Of a DNA stretch of 64,000 nucleotides, positions 12,442-23,158 are shown piece by piece. How positions within the stretch are numbered: the stretch's first letter is position 1; every line of letters starts with the position of its first letter. The notes beneath the pieces were generated by a model. It made no database searches. It was not told where the DNA came from and saw only the letters and a list, made by a program, of their open reading frames with translations. This DNA is from Mactra quadrangularis (lineage: Eukaryota; Mollusca; Bivalvia; Venerida; Mactridae). The stretch covers positions 1,054,001 through 1,118,000 of the forward strand of contig CM046304.1 in assembly GCA_025267735.1 (NCBI GenBank). Reading direction: 5' to 3'. Position numbers and translations under genes: made by a program.

Positions 12442-13193
12442 AGAAGTTTTAGCACTATCACTAAGTGAAACTGACACACAAGCTAATGTGATACGTGAAT
12501 TAACAATTCCAAAGTATTTGCCTTACTTAATTTACAAATGCAATATATTTTATACGACACAAGTGTGTTCTATGAAGTTTTTTCAGGAGAGCATTTCGAA
12601 TAGAGTTTCGGAATACAATGCACTTATTACAGCGTGCACATGTGGAATATACTAATTTGTGTATATGTTTATGTTGTTTGTTTCTGCATCGCATGTATTT
12701 AATATGCTTATTGGTTTAGTTTACGAAAATGCAACCAATAAGTAAAATACATGTATCACCTTAGTTAACAAAGTGACTCAGGGTATATTACCTTCTAAAT
12801 GCTCATTTTAACTTGAGTTAGAGCTGTGGTGTTAGACATATTAGTGTTATACTAGTATGTGAAAACCTTCAGGTGCTCAGAACCCTGCCACATGTAACTC
12901 CTGGTGCTATAACAAACCATATTGGTTGAACAATGCTGAGAACATGTCTACTTTTGTATGTTCTTATTATGAATTTATTGTGTGGTTAAGACCTGGAACA
13001 AACATTTATAAAGCTTTAGAGGACGAGGTGAACGCTGGTGAAAAAATGTCTTTATCACTGTTGTTATAAAATTGCTGTTTATTTCTAAATTTTCAGAGCT
13101 TTTTTTAGTTTATTCCAATTCTTCGAAGAGTTAAATTTGGTTATTATAACAAATCAAAACTAATAGTTCTTACAGTTCTTACACGGACTAATA

Positions 13194-13580
13194 TACACTG
13201 CCCTCCAAAAGTTCATTCACATTACAAATAATAAAATTGTTACAAATTCCAAGTTCAAGTTTGAAGAATTATTATTCTATTGTTTATTTAATTCATTATT
13301 ATTATTCATGCAATGAAAACAATATTTTCTTGGAACGTTTTATTTTATTGAGTTGCACCATCAGTTATCTATCAGTCTCCGAAACTATGGTCAATGTTTC
13401 TCAATGAACCATTATCAAGTTTTATATTTTTTTGTTATTTTACATTCAAAAGAAAAAAGAACTGATTTCAAATAGTAAACTTAAAACATTAAATAATAAA
13501 CTGCTTTTACAACTTTCTGAAACTCCATTTAGTTCAATGTAAATGGATAATGTGTGAAGGAATTTTTAGAGGGCAGTGTA
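13194..13580. mobile_element. Tc1/mariner-like MITE
   Basis: Terminal inverted repeats TACACTGCCCTCCAAAA on the left and TTTTTAGAGGGCAGTGTA on the right begin and end with TA, as expected for Tc1/mariner insertions. The 387-bp interior is AT-rich and encodes no transposase. Confidence 0.75.
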
Positions 13581-15460
13581 TGTATATCATTAATTGTTAA
13601 CTATAATTTGTCTCCTGAAATCTACTAATGATCTCAATGAAGTTAAAATTCTCCTAAGAACCTGAACTCAATCATCATGTTGCGCTGTTTTATTTCCTTG
13701 ATTCGTCTTCATGCTCTGAATTAAAGACTTTATAATTTATCGCATACTTTGAATAATATTAATTTTTTGGCAAAACCTTCATAACTTTTGTAGAGCTGTT
13801 GAAAACGACTTTTTCTAGTTTTCGAGCAGGTTTTAATGACCTAACTGCCCCTAGGGAAACTAGCAATTAGTACTAATACTCACATTTTCATTGTCAAATT
13901 TTAATTCATATGAACAAAATCTCTTTGATTTCTTCAACAAACAATATGTTAAAATGAATTTAAGCTTAAATTAGATGATAACAAATGTTAGTGTACGTCT
14001 TTGATCTTTTGTATTATAATTTGTTTGCTTTGATCAAATGATTTTGTTTCATGAAGATAATGATTTTTGTTTTTATCAGTTGTATAGATGATGCTTGTAT
14101 TTTATTCAGTACGAGAATATATTTAATAACGTAATTGCTAGTTATGTTAAAAACTAATTATTTTGCCATATCGTTTTTTCCTTTGTTGTATATACCTTCA
14201 TGTTAATTTATTGTTCCATTATATATAACTACTTGAACTCTTTTTTTTGATAATTATAAGTATATATCAAATATTTATGTTTTCTAATTTTGTCTCATGA
14301 TTGCAGTTTTAAAAAGTATTTAGTTTTTAATGCTCTTTCTTGCATATATTTCTTGGGATGGATGGGTAAAGATATGATATCTATTTTTTCATATAATGCG
14401 TTTATTTTGAATTGGATGGGCTATACTTAAAGTTTGCATGTTTTCTCCATCCATCGTTCATGATATTAACCCCTGTTTCATCTAACAGTAAGTTATGTTT
14501 GTTTTGTTATTGAATGTCTCAAAACGTAATGTAAATGAATTCTTATTTCAAAAATATCTTGATTATCATGTATTCATTAGAGCATTAATCTATGCATATC
14601 ATTACTTTTAATATCAACTTGTATGTTATGGAACAATTCTACATAATTGGTATTTTCCCTTCCTGTCGTTGTAAACAATGTCGTCGTTTAGGATTCATAT
14701 AAATGGTAATAAATTTACGTTTCCGTATTCTTTCTGTGCACTCACATAACTTTTTGTCATTTCAAAAATCAAATTTGAACATTTTGTCATTATAAATATT
14801 AATTAATGACGTATTGGTATTCTTTAGTACGAGTTTTTATGATATTTATTAATTAAGTTTTCTTATTAATGATAATCTGTTTACTGATATTCTATCGTCG
14901 TTAAAATGTGCGTGTTATGTGTGTTATGTGTTAATTTTCATTTGGAGACAGCTGTTATTACCTGATAAAAGCTTTTAAGAATTTGTGTGTTAACAACAAG
15001 GCAACTTTTAGTTTTACCAATTTCTTTTGTTAAACAAACTTAAAGAATATTATTAGGATGCATACATTGTGTTTATTCTTTCTAGTCCAATATTTTTTTT
15101 CTAAATTTGGTCTTCCTTTGCCTTACTTCACTTTTTACGGGTAATCATAGAGTCTGAATAGCTCTTGATCAAATCTTCCTGAATACAAGTGTTACTTAAT
15201 CCTTTTTAAAAATATAAACAATGTTATACCTCTAATGATCTTTTCATTAATACAGTAATATCAAGTATTGTCACAATCATATATATTGGTGCTGATAAGT
15301 TGGTGATTTTTTATCTAGTTTTATATCATGTAATATGTTTTGTGCTTGTATCATCATATGCGATACTTAACTTTTTGAAAGAAAGAAATGTTTATAATAA
15401 GATATAGAGCTTTACATCACTAATTTCGTTAGAATTAATAGTATCATTGATTGCTTTTGG

Positions 15461-15508
15461 CACGATATGACCTTTTTGTGTTGGTGCGCCGTAAAACCCA
15501 AACAAACA
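15461..15508 (+). repeat. Solo SINE tail
   Basis: CACGATATGACC...GTTGGTGCGCCG followed by AAAACCCAAACAAAC, the same block as at 1843 and 8128. Confidence 0.65.
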
Positions 15509-16195
15509 TCTAAAAGTTGGCTTTTATAAACGACTGATAATCAGTCATTTCTTTTCATTACGTTTTATCTTGCCACATTGTCTTATGTTAAGTTTAATTA
15601 ACCAAAGTCTAACATCAAATTTATTTTGTAACCTTATTACGATTTTTTTTACTTTTTTACTTTTGCAATATTTCAACTTTTTATTAAAGTTAAATCTCAT
15701 TTTATATCTTCCTTTTTTGTTTGGTACATCGTACTTTGTATCCAAACATTTTGTACTTGATCAACTATTACTTTTACTCCTGAGATCTGTTGAATTTTTT
15801 ATTTGATGATTTGTGCCTTTTTTACGCAAACTGCTTTTATGTGTAGTAATTTTACATCATTTATATTTTCTATGAAGATACTAATCAACCACATTTGTGT
15901 TTTGTCGATACTGCTAATATTGTTTTTGTTTCATTGTTCTTCTTTCTGATGCTGTTTTATTTGCTCTTATACGAGTACAATGTATTTCTATCAAAAATTG
16001 TTTTGTATTATAAAATGTTCTCTTTTGATATTGAATAAAATATCTATGTATTTAGGTTAAATAAATGAACTATTTGTTTTATTTTCGTTTTTGTCATATA
16101 TTTATTATATCAATGGCTGTCGATTGTCCTTTTTCGATTTTCCTCCGCAGAGGCTCCCTGTGAAAAGCTAGACCATTACTGATAACGAAATGGGT

Positions 16196-16462
16196 CTAGG
16201 AAAGCTTGCTATATAAATTAGTCGTCATGCATAACAAACTAAAATGTTGACAATCGGTATTATGTCGCATATACATAAATACACCTACGATTAAAAAAGC
16301 TGCAAGCTGAATTATCACTGCCCAACAGGCTAAAGGAATCAAAGATAACAAAACAAAGTAATTTTCTGTCTGTATTATATAACATTGTCTATGGACAAAA
16401 TGGCAAGAAATCTTTAATAAACACCGATAGTGGTTCCATAGTACCTTCACAAGTACCTTCAA
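16196..16462 (-). other. Shifted-frame extension with a membrane-like helix
   Basis: An 88-codon open frame overlaps the last 74 nt of the LRR gene in another frame and continues past its stop. It encodes about 30 hydrophobic residues (16268-16357) followed by basic residues, the layout of a type I membrane anchor. It may be 3' UTR chance, an alternative C-terminus, or a relic of a membrane-bound ancestor. I do not call it a gene. Confidence 0.3.
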
Positions 16463-17738
16463 TAGTGGTTTGGTTTGTTTTAAGGGATTTTAAATAGTCC
16501 ATGTTGCATGTGCACTGTATTAGTACTCCATTCATCTTAAGTTGCTTCAAGTTAGTTAGAGAAGTAACTGCTCGTGGAATGAAGCTGACCTTCGTGTTGT
16601 CCAAATCGAGTGATTGAAGACCTTGTTGGCTGCTGAATGCTCCGTCAGAGATATATTCGATTGGATTGCTGTCAAGATTTAGGTTAGTCAAGGAGGTCAA
16701 ATTCTTTAGGTCAAAATCTTCAACAGACGATATCTTGTTGTCTGATATGTACAACGCTTTGAGGTGTTCCAGACGGTTCACAGCATATGGAATACGGTTA
16801 AGACCGTTTGAGGATAAGTTGAGGTGGGTTACAGAATTAGTTACTGGAATTTTATTCATGTCAATGGTGTGAATATCATTTTCACTTACGTCCAAATAGT
16901 CCAGTCTGGTAAAGGAATTGAAAATATCAGGGAAATTCGTCAGGCTGTTGTTTCTTAAGCTCATGTAGTAAACGGAAGTGACGTCATTGCTGCATGGTTC
17001 AAATATTGGAATGCTTGTTTTGGGGTTTGAAAAGAACGCCAAATGGTGCAAGTTTGGCAGATGGCAGACGACCGAAGGAATTCTGTCAAGTTGGGATCTA
17101 GAAATTTCTAAATAGGTCAATGTCTTTTCAATATTTGAGAAAGCGTTCAATGGTAGTCTGGTTTGTTGATATCCATCGATTTCTAATCTAGACAATTGTC
17201 TGAAGTAATGCATCTCGCCTGGCCAGGAGGGAAATTGGTCCAAGCTTAAAGTAAGATATCTTAGATTTCTGCTGAGTGTGAAGACGACTTGAGTTCTTAA
17301 TGTTGTGATTGGGTTGCCCATCAATTTCAAGGATTGTAATCGTGTGAGATCGCCTACGGCACTTGGTACAACATTTAAATTGTTATTTTGTAAATTCAGT
17401 TCCGTTACCATTGTTTCGATGCCATCAAAAGCTGTGGGTGAGATGTCGTTTATTTGATTATTCGAGAAGTCCATGATCAGAACAGAAGCATTTGTTGCGT
17501 CAATATACGCAAATGAACCATTGCCGATATCGGTTAGCATGTTGTTACTAAAGTCAATGGTGAGTCTCCTGTACTCTCTATCGGTCATTGGAAACATTGG
17601 AACAGATTGAAGGCTCTTACCTTCGCAATCTAAAGACAATGCTTGGCAAACACATGAGCTTGGGGCCCAGCATGTCGTAGGTACATCAAACAGAAAAGCC
17701 GTACTTGTTTGGAACAGCAGGAATAATAGAAACGTCAT
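16389..17738 (-). CDS. Secreted leucine-rich-repeat protein
   Basis: One coding exon gives 449 aa. Residues 1-16 form a hydrophobic signal peptide. Cysteines 23, 29, 31 and 38 make an LRRNT cap. About fourteen LRRs with LxxLxLxxN cores (LTELN, LTYLEIS, LDYLDVSENDI, LTHLNLSSN and similar) fill about residues 45-400. Cysteines 409, 411, 430 and 448 form an LRRCT cap just before the TAG stop. No membrane helix follows in frame. ATG 17738 is preferred over the upstream in-frame ATG at 17858 because TTTTACATTTCAG, a splice acceptor, lies directly before it and the signal peptide begins there. Extracellular LRR proteins of this layout mediate binding; the ligand cannot be read from sequence. An overlapping shifted frame downstream encodes a membrane helix (see 16196-16462). 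Confidence 0.88.
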   Translation of the reverse strand: MTFLLFLLFQTSTAFLFDVPTTCWAPSSCVCQALSLDCEGKSLQSVPMFPMTDREYRRLTIDFSNNMLTDIGNGSFAYIDATNASVLIMDFSNNQINDISPTAFDGIETMVTELNLQNNNLNVVPSAVGDLTRLQSLKLMGNPITTLRTQVVFTLSRNLRYLTLSLDQFPSWPGEMHYFRQLSRLEIDGYQQTRLPLNAFSNIEKTLTYLEISRSQLDRIPSVVCHLPNLHHLAFFSNPKTSIPIFEPCSNDVTSVYYMSLRNNSLTNFPDIFNSFTRLDYLDVSENDIHTIDMNKIPVTNSVTHLNLSSNGLNRIPYAVNRLEHLKALYISDNKISSVEDFDLKNLTSLTNLNLDSNPIEYISDGAFSSQQGLQSLDLDNTKVSFIPRAVTSLTNLKQLKMNGVLIQCTCNMDYLKSLKTNQTTIEGTCEGTMEPLSVFIKDFLPFCP

Positions 17739-18770
17739 CTGAAATGTAAAACAGAGAATGAAGTCATTTGACAATTTGTACATTTCAGAAGTCGGTTTGT
17801 AACTTGTAAGTAAGCATTTTGAACTGCTCGGACATCTACTACGAAAAACTTCGGGCATACTTAAATGTCATTTTGGAACTACCTTTACGTCATATGCTGT
17901 AACTGGTGTTGGAGTTAAAAATCTATAATCGTTTAGGCGATGATAAATGTCTCATTATAAATGCTGCGGAATATTTAGTCACAAACATACCATACGAAAA
18001 GTGTTTACAAAGTCTTGCGTGTTTACGACAAGACTGACTATTTTCCTTAACCGATGTGTGCTTTGTCTCACATATGTAGCAAAAAAACACACTATTCTTG
18101 GTAGAGTCCTATGAATCCTTCCAAGATTATTTGTTCGATGACTGGTCGATGTATTTTAAATGGATAATACCAGGATAAATATTATGTTATGTTAATTTAT
18201 AGCACAGGTACGAAATAACATTCTGGTTACGTACATTACAAAAAGTAAGCTTCAGTTTCTTTAGAATATACGAAATTTATTAATTTAATTCTGAACTCTC
18301 TTTGCTAATGAAAAGTGTCATTTGAAACAATGTCATTTATTCATTGGCTCCCATACTTAGTAGTTAATTAATACAATTTACTTAAGCAATTCACTGAGGT
18401 TTTGTTCAAAATTAGGTACATATACATGTATATGAAAACAAACTTTTTCGAGATTTCAGTGTGATACTGTTTAACTTATCTGTCTTTATGTTTATTCAAA
18501 ATCAATTAGGCTATTTCGGTCAACTTTAAATATAAATAAGTATTTCATTCGCAAAATGTTTACATATTGGTTTAAACCATATGTTATCAGCTAAATTAGT
18601 ATCATGCCTTTCAGAAACAGCATAAATAGCATGTGATGGTCTTAATAATAAACATTTCAAGATTGCAGATCATGTGACCTTGGGCTACCACAAAGAATAT
18701 TTTAGTGAAAAAACTTACCTTTCAGTCTTGTCCGAGCTATGGAAGTAAAGCCATATGTCAATCTATATAC
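17739..18770 (-). promoter_or_regulatory. LRR gene 5' UTR intron, leader exon and TATA-type promoter
   Basis: On the minus strand a donor AAG|GTAAGT lies at 18719/18718 and the acceptor CAG sits immediately before ATG 17738, defining a leader intron of about 980 bp. A TATATAG motif lies at about 18763-18769, about 30 nt upstream of a probable short leader exon (about 18719-18737). No transcript evidence; inferred from motif spacing. Confidence 0.45.
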
Positions 18771-18944
18771 ATGACCTAGGCCAAGTTTTAATGATAAGGA
18801 AATATAAATATATCTTATGTAGATACAAGGTTGTATCGTAAGCCCCTTTATACTTACATATATGCAATATTATCTGGTGATTAGAGGGCCAGACTTTTAT
18901 GGGTTGACACAATTTAATTTGATTTTGGTTAAAATCAGTTCCTA

Positions 18945-19233
18945 CATTCGGAACTACCTCGGCGGTCTTCTACGCAGATAAACCTCGAATTTCATAAGGT
19001 GAAAAAGTAGATCTAGGAATTTGATTTCTGTTGTAATATAGCCTGAACTGCACAGAAGTACGACTTGTGAGACATTGTACTGATGAAATGATGTGATAAA
19101 GCGTATAACTATGTCATTATTAAATGTTGACATGAAAATGACAGTCGCTGGACCTTATAACCTGGTTGTATTCTTACTGCGTCTGATTTCCGACGTATAT
19201 CTTTGTAGATGATCGCCGAAGTTGTTCCGAATG
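18945..19233. mobile_element. MULE-like MITE with 9-bp target duplication
   Basis: Long terminal inverted repeats start CATTCGGAAC...CTCGGCG and end ...CGCCGAAGTTGTTCCGAATG, pairing over about 40 bp with mismatches. The element is flanked by the exact direct repeat CAGTTCCTA on both sides. Long TIRs plus a 9-bp duplication fit Mutator-like elements. Similar single ends occur at 36170-36243, 40087 and 50383. Confidence 0.8.
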
Positions 19234-19300
19234 CAGTTCCTACTGTTTTGATTGAATGAATAAACAATCCAATGGGAGATAACATGTGTCTACTAGTAGT

Positions 19301-19356
19301 ATTCGGAACACCTCGATCATTCATTATTCGTAGTGAATGGCCGAGAAGTTCCGAAT
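19301..19356. mobile_element. Mini-foldback related to the MULE-like MITE
   Basis: ATTCGGAACACCTCG at the left pairs with CGAGAAGTTCCGAAT at the right around a short spacer, 56 bp in all. It looks like an internal-deletion derivative of the neighbouring element. Confidence 0.6.
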
Positions 19357-19389
19357 GTAAAAGTGGTTAAATGTGAAGTTGCGATTGAA

Positions 19390-19926
19390 CTACGCCTCTT
19401 TTCTTTGTTGTAATTATAGGAGCATGGAAAAATGTACGCCTCTTTGTCTTTGTTGTAATTATAAGAGCATGGAAAAAAGTACGCCTCTTTGTCTTTGTTG
19501 TAATTATAAGAGCATGGAAAATGTACGCCTCTTTGTCTTTGTTGTAATTATAAGAGCATGGAAAAAATGTACGCCTTTTTGTCTTTGTTGAAATTATAAT
19601 AGCATGGAAAAATGTACGCCTTTTTGTCTTTGTTGTAATTATAAGAGCATGGAAAAAATGTACGCCTTTTTGTCTTTGTTGAACTTATAATAGCATGGAA
19701 AAATGTACGCCTCTTTGTCTTTGTTGAACTTATAGGAGCATGGAAAAATGTACGCCTCTTTGTCTTTGTTGTAATTATAAGAGCATGGAAAATGTACGCC
19801 TCTTTGTCTTTGTTGAACTTATAATAGCATGGAAAAATGTACGCCTCTTTGTCTTTGTTGAACTTATAGGAGCATGGAAAAATGTACGCCTTCTTGTCTT
19901 TGTTGAAATTATAAGAGCATGGAAAA
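19390..19926. repeat. 45-bp minisatellite, about 12 copies
   Basis: Each unit is close to GTACGCCTCTTTGTCTTTGT followed by TG(T/A)A(A/C)TTATA(A/G)(G/T)AGCATGGAAAAAT. Units vary at a few sites and by one A. Since 45 is a multiple of three, long but meaningless frames stay open on both strands. This is not a protein gene. Confidence 0.9.
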
Positions 19927-20499
19927 ATGGTTTTAAACCGAGTTGTTACGTAACTGGTAACATTTTTTTCGTAACAAAATTCCATCACGCAGTTATCACC
20001 ACCGACAGCTGTTGTTCATAAAACATGTATTATAAGATTACTTAAGTAGGCCGGTATATTTACAGTCATGGAGTTAGAACTGTCTAAATCAAACGCAATT
20101 ACCAGAACCATAATCATTATATACATGTACGTTCGTGATAAAACAAAGAATTAAATTATGCATTGCTGACACACACTGTGCATGTATCTTTCGACCATTC
20201 ATTAAGAATTATTTTCATTCCATGAATGGTCTATGTGTTTCTAATGTGTGCATGTACATGGTAAGTAAACATTTCCGGTGCAATAAGAGGTCATATTAAC
20301 AAGCACTAATTTAGTATTTCTCATTCTATATATAGAAGGTGAAGATATCAGTCAGACCGTTTGTGTACAGAATGAGTATATCTAAAATTTGAACGTCCTT
20401 GACATTGGTCAGAGACATAGATATCAAAGTTTTATGCTTCTGTCTTAGTGAGTATTGTGTACGTGTACATGAATGAATATGATAATGCCGATTTTTATC

Positions 20500-21060
20500 A
20501 TAATATGCGTATCGTCGACATACCTAAGTTCGCGACCAGCCTTGATTCGCGGCCATTTTTGTTTATGTTCATACTCTCGCGAGATTTCGAAATCGAGGCT
20601 ATAACCTGACTTCACGTTTACTACTTGGTTTACGCTGCCGTATCGATCTATTAACTTAAACAGAATGCGTTTTAAATAGTTTTTTTTGCAAAATTCATTT
20701 GAGATTACATAATTACACACTTTTTCTTATTCCAAAATATGTTGACTTTGATATTAACAATTTATTTACTGAAAACATAAAAAATACTTAACCAGAACGT
20801 TTGTCTGCAATGTTTTTCGTAAAATCTGAGATACGAGACACAAAAAAATAATTTTCATTGGCCTTATTTCAATGACGTCACAGCTCGCGAATCTAAAGTA
20901 CCTTTTTCAAGATGGCTGCCGTTATACAGTTGTAGTTTGTTTTTATGTGTTTCAACCGTTTTTTTGCACTTCGGACAGGATTATTGATTGATATTGGTGC
21001 AAAACAAAATGATAGTGTCAATAAAGCAGGTTAACAACGACATTAAATGTTTTAAGTGAC
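20500..21060 (+). promoter_or_regulatory. Candidate RNF141 promoter and leader region
   Basis: This stretch has more CpG than its surroundings (CGCGAGATTTCG, TCGCGGCC, GACGTCA, CTCGCGAATC) and a YY1-type motif CAAGATGGCTGCC at about 20909-20921, which in animals often marks start sites of housekeeping genes. A possible leader-exon donor is CAG|GTTAAC near 21030. The first coding exon of RNF141 begins just after an acceptor at 23158, so an upstream leader exon is expected. Confidence 0.35.
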
Positions 21061-22465
21061 ATTTTATTGTTTTTAACGCTTAACACCGCGAATCACGGTT
21101 AGTCCTGGATAAGTAAATAGCCTACATATGTACATTTGTACATGTATATGATCCTTGTGGTTGTACATAAACGTTTTTTTTAATTTTTTGTAAAAAAATA
21201 GCACTTAATGAAAATCTTGATATAGTTAAATGTATAATATATTTTTTACTGATTTACATGTACATTGATAATGAATAATGATTGAAAATACATTGTACAT
21301 TTGTCGTAGTGAAAAACATATTTTTTGTATATTATGTGATTTTAAATTATTTTTTTATATTTATTTGGCATAGTGTACACATAGTAAAATTACATAGAAC
21401 ACAAATATCACAGACATCAGGTTGTGATTTACTATGTCAAGCACACCAACACCAGGAATAACACAAAAAAGGGGCAAGCCCTTATTTCCATTGTGGTCCC
21501 TATGTGTTAGTGGCGTGACAAAGAGAGGCAATATTAAAATAATAATGAGAAATTAAAATTTCATTTAAATTAAGAAATATATACTGTCATAATATCATCA
21601 GTTATAAAATGTGGGTTTAAAAAGACTCATAAAACAAAAGATACACAAGATATACACAGGGAATTAGATACTCTATGTCTCTGATATACATTTGCAATTA
21701 TACAAGAGCATCTGTCGAATGAATTAATAAAATTGTGGAAAAGTTATCATCCTAAATGAAATTTAAATAGTATCGTTATTTATTTTGGTGAACACTATCT
21801 CATTATGAAATATGTGTGCTTAGCCAAAGATCCTGTTATATAGGGTCCTTGGCTTAGCCTCAAACTAAAATGCGCCTACGTACATAAATTAATATCCGCA
21901 TTTTACGACTTAGCTGTCGTAGTCTAAACGCGTTCTCACCATTTCAGTGACGTAGTACACATCCACTGTCATATTTACTTCAAGAATATTACAATTTTAC
22001 TGAATTTACTGCAAAATAATTTCTTCTGACGTATGCATCTGATATTTTTACATTTTGAAACATTTTTGTATCATATTGAATGAACTTAAACAGACTGTCA
22101 GCGCGAGGACCTCCCTGTTTTGCTTAAAAGTTGGGTTAATTACCTTCGACTTATGAAGCAGACAGCTGAGCCTCCCTATTGTTGACAAACAAAATTATTT
22201 AATATTTTGATTTGTTGATAATTCAGAGTTGGATTATTTGGTATTTGTATTGTGATATTCCATTGGACACCAAGGAGAAGTTGTCATTGTTGCACTGGCT
22301 GTATATTCGGTCATTTTGAAATGTTAATTTTATAGGTTGGAGTACAGGTGCTGGTAGTCCTATATATAAAACCCTCTGTAACTTATTTTTCATTTAGACG
22401 TGCAGTAACTGAATAACGTCTAAACGGCAGGTCTTTTGTATAGAACTAAGATGCTAGACACTACT
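21060..22465. other. Spacer, probable RNF141 leader intron
   Basis: AT-rich sequence with no recognised exon. A short hairpin AGCCAAAGATCC / GGGTCCTTGGCT occurs near 21825-21855. A 40-codon frame at 21434 has no support. Confidence 0.4.
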
Positions 22466-22530
22466 GGCATGTTCTACAAGGGAATTGCTAGCTAGCGCTT
22501 CATCCCCTGGTACCCTCTATTTGGTATCAT
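22466..22530. mobile_element. MITE 2 arm (GGCATGTTC...GCTAGCTAGCGCTTC)
   Basis: One terminal arm only, matching the left arm of the complete foldback at 29851 through CCCCTGGTACCCTC. The opposite arm is missing. Confidence 0.65.
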
Positions 22531-22544
22531 CATCATCAGACTTT

Positions 22545-22900
22545 TGATTATCATGCAGGTGTGGGGGTATTATCCACGTCAGTGGGCCCCCTTCCAGGTA
22601 GCTGGCTTGCTGCATGCCTGGCATTTCTCACACCTGATCTCCAGGTGTCTCTCTCTTGAGGGTCGATCACAGAGAGGTTCCATTCTCTGCGATCCCTCTC
22701 TGTCAACTGCTTCCAAGTTAACTTGGGCCTTCCAGGTCTGCATGTCCCGGTAACCTGTATGGTACTGGCTGCCTTGATTGCACCACTGGATCTTTCTATG
22801 TGGCCATACCATCAAAGTCTCCTTTCCCTCAAGATGAGGTATAGGTCTTTCAGGCTGAGCTGCTTGAGGAGGTTGAATAAGTCGGATTTAGGAGTCTTCA
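22545..22900 (-). pseudogene. Non-LTR retrotransposon fragment (reverse transcriptase C-terminal region)
   Basis: On the minus strand one frame reads WYGHIERSSGAIKAAST, then CRPGRPKLTWKQLTERDRRE, then DPQERDTWRSGVRNARHAAS. This is the characteristic WYGHxxR...GRPxxTW...DRxxWR pattern at the end of LINE polyproteins. A stop at 22811-22813 interrupts the frame just before WYGH, and no upstream polymerase motifs are present. It is a dead 3' fragment, more GC-rich than its surroundings. Confidence 0.75.
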
Positions 22901-23158
22901 CTTTTATTCTATAGGGAATGTGCATGAATGTTTTAGGTTGCCGTTAATAGTGCAGCTTTAAAACACTCTTGATTTTGATTTTACGTTCCATCATTAAGTA
23001 AATTTGTATCTTGAACAGTTCGAGGAAAAAATGAGCTTTTAAAGAAATCAGTTTTTGTATAGGTTGATAGCCCTTGGAATTATAGTTCTTAGAGTTTGAA
23101 TTAGATAAACCCGTCTCATACCATTGTTATTCTTAAAAAATTATGGTTTTGCTTGTAG

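Larger units (their letters stand above)
12442..16195. other. DRAM2-like 3' UTR and convergent spacer
   Basis: AT-rich sequence without a recognisable exon. It contains a mariner-like MITE (13194-13580) and a solo SINE tail (15461-15508). GAATAAAATAT at about 16032 on the plus strand and the AATAAA complement at 16077-16083 are candidate polyadenylation signals for the two convergent genes; many other AT-rich hexamers exist. Confidence 0.45.

Noticed and set aside
17739..17858. In-frame N-terminal extension of the LRR protein from an upstream ATG
   Set aside because: A strong splice acceptor lies immediately before ATG 17738, and the signal peptide starts there; the extension has no secretion signal.
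19390..19926. CRISPR-like array
   Set aside because: The repeats are directly adjacent with no unique spacers, in an animal-type genome.
19548..19988. 146-codon minus-strand frame and 93-codon plus-strand frame
   Set aside because: Both are readings of the 45-bp minisatellite and have no independent coding character.
21434..21556. 40-codon frame beginning MSSTPTPGITQKR
   Set aside because: Short, with no splice or homology support.
22544..22914. Plus-strand small genes over the GC-rich patch
   Set aside because: The minus strand reads as a LINE C-terminus, which explains the open frames.
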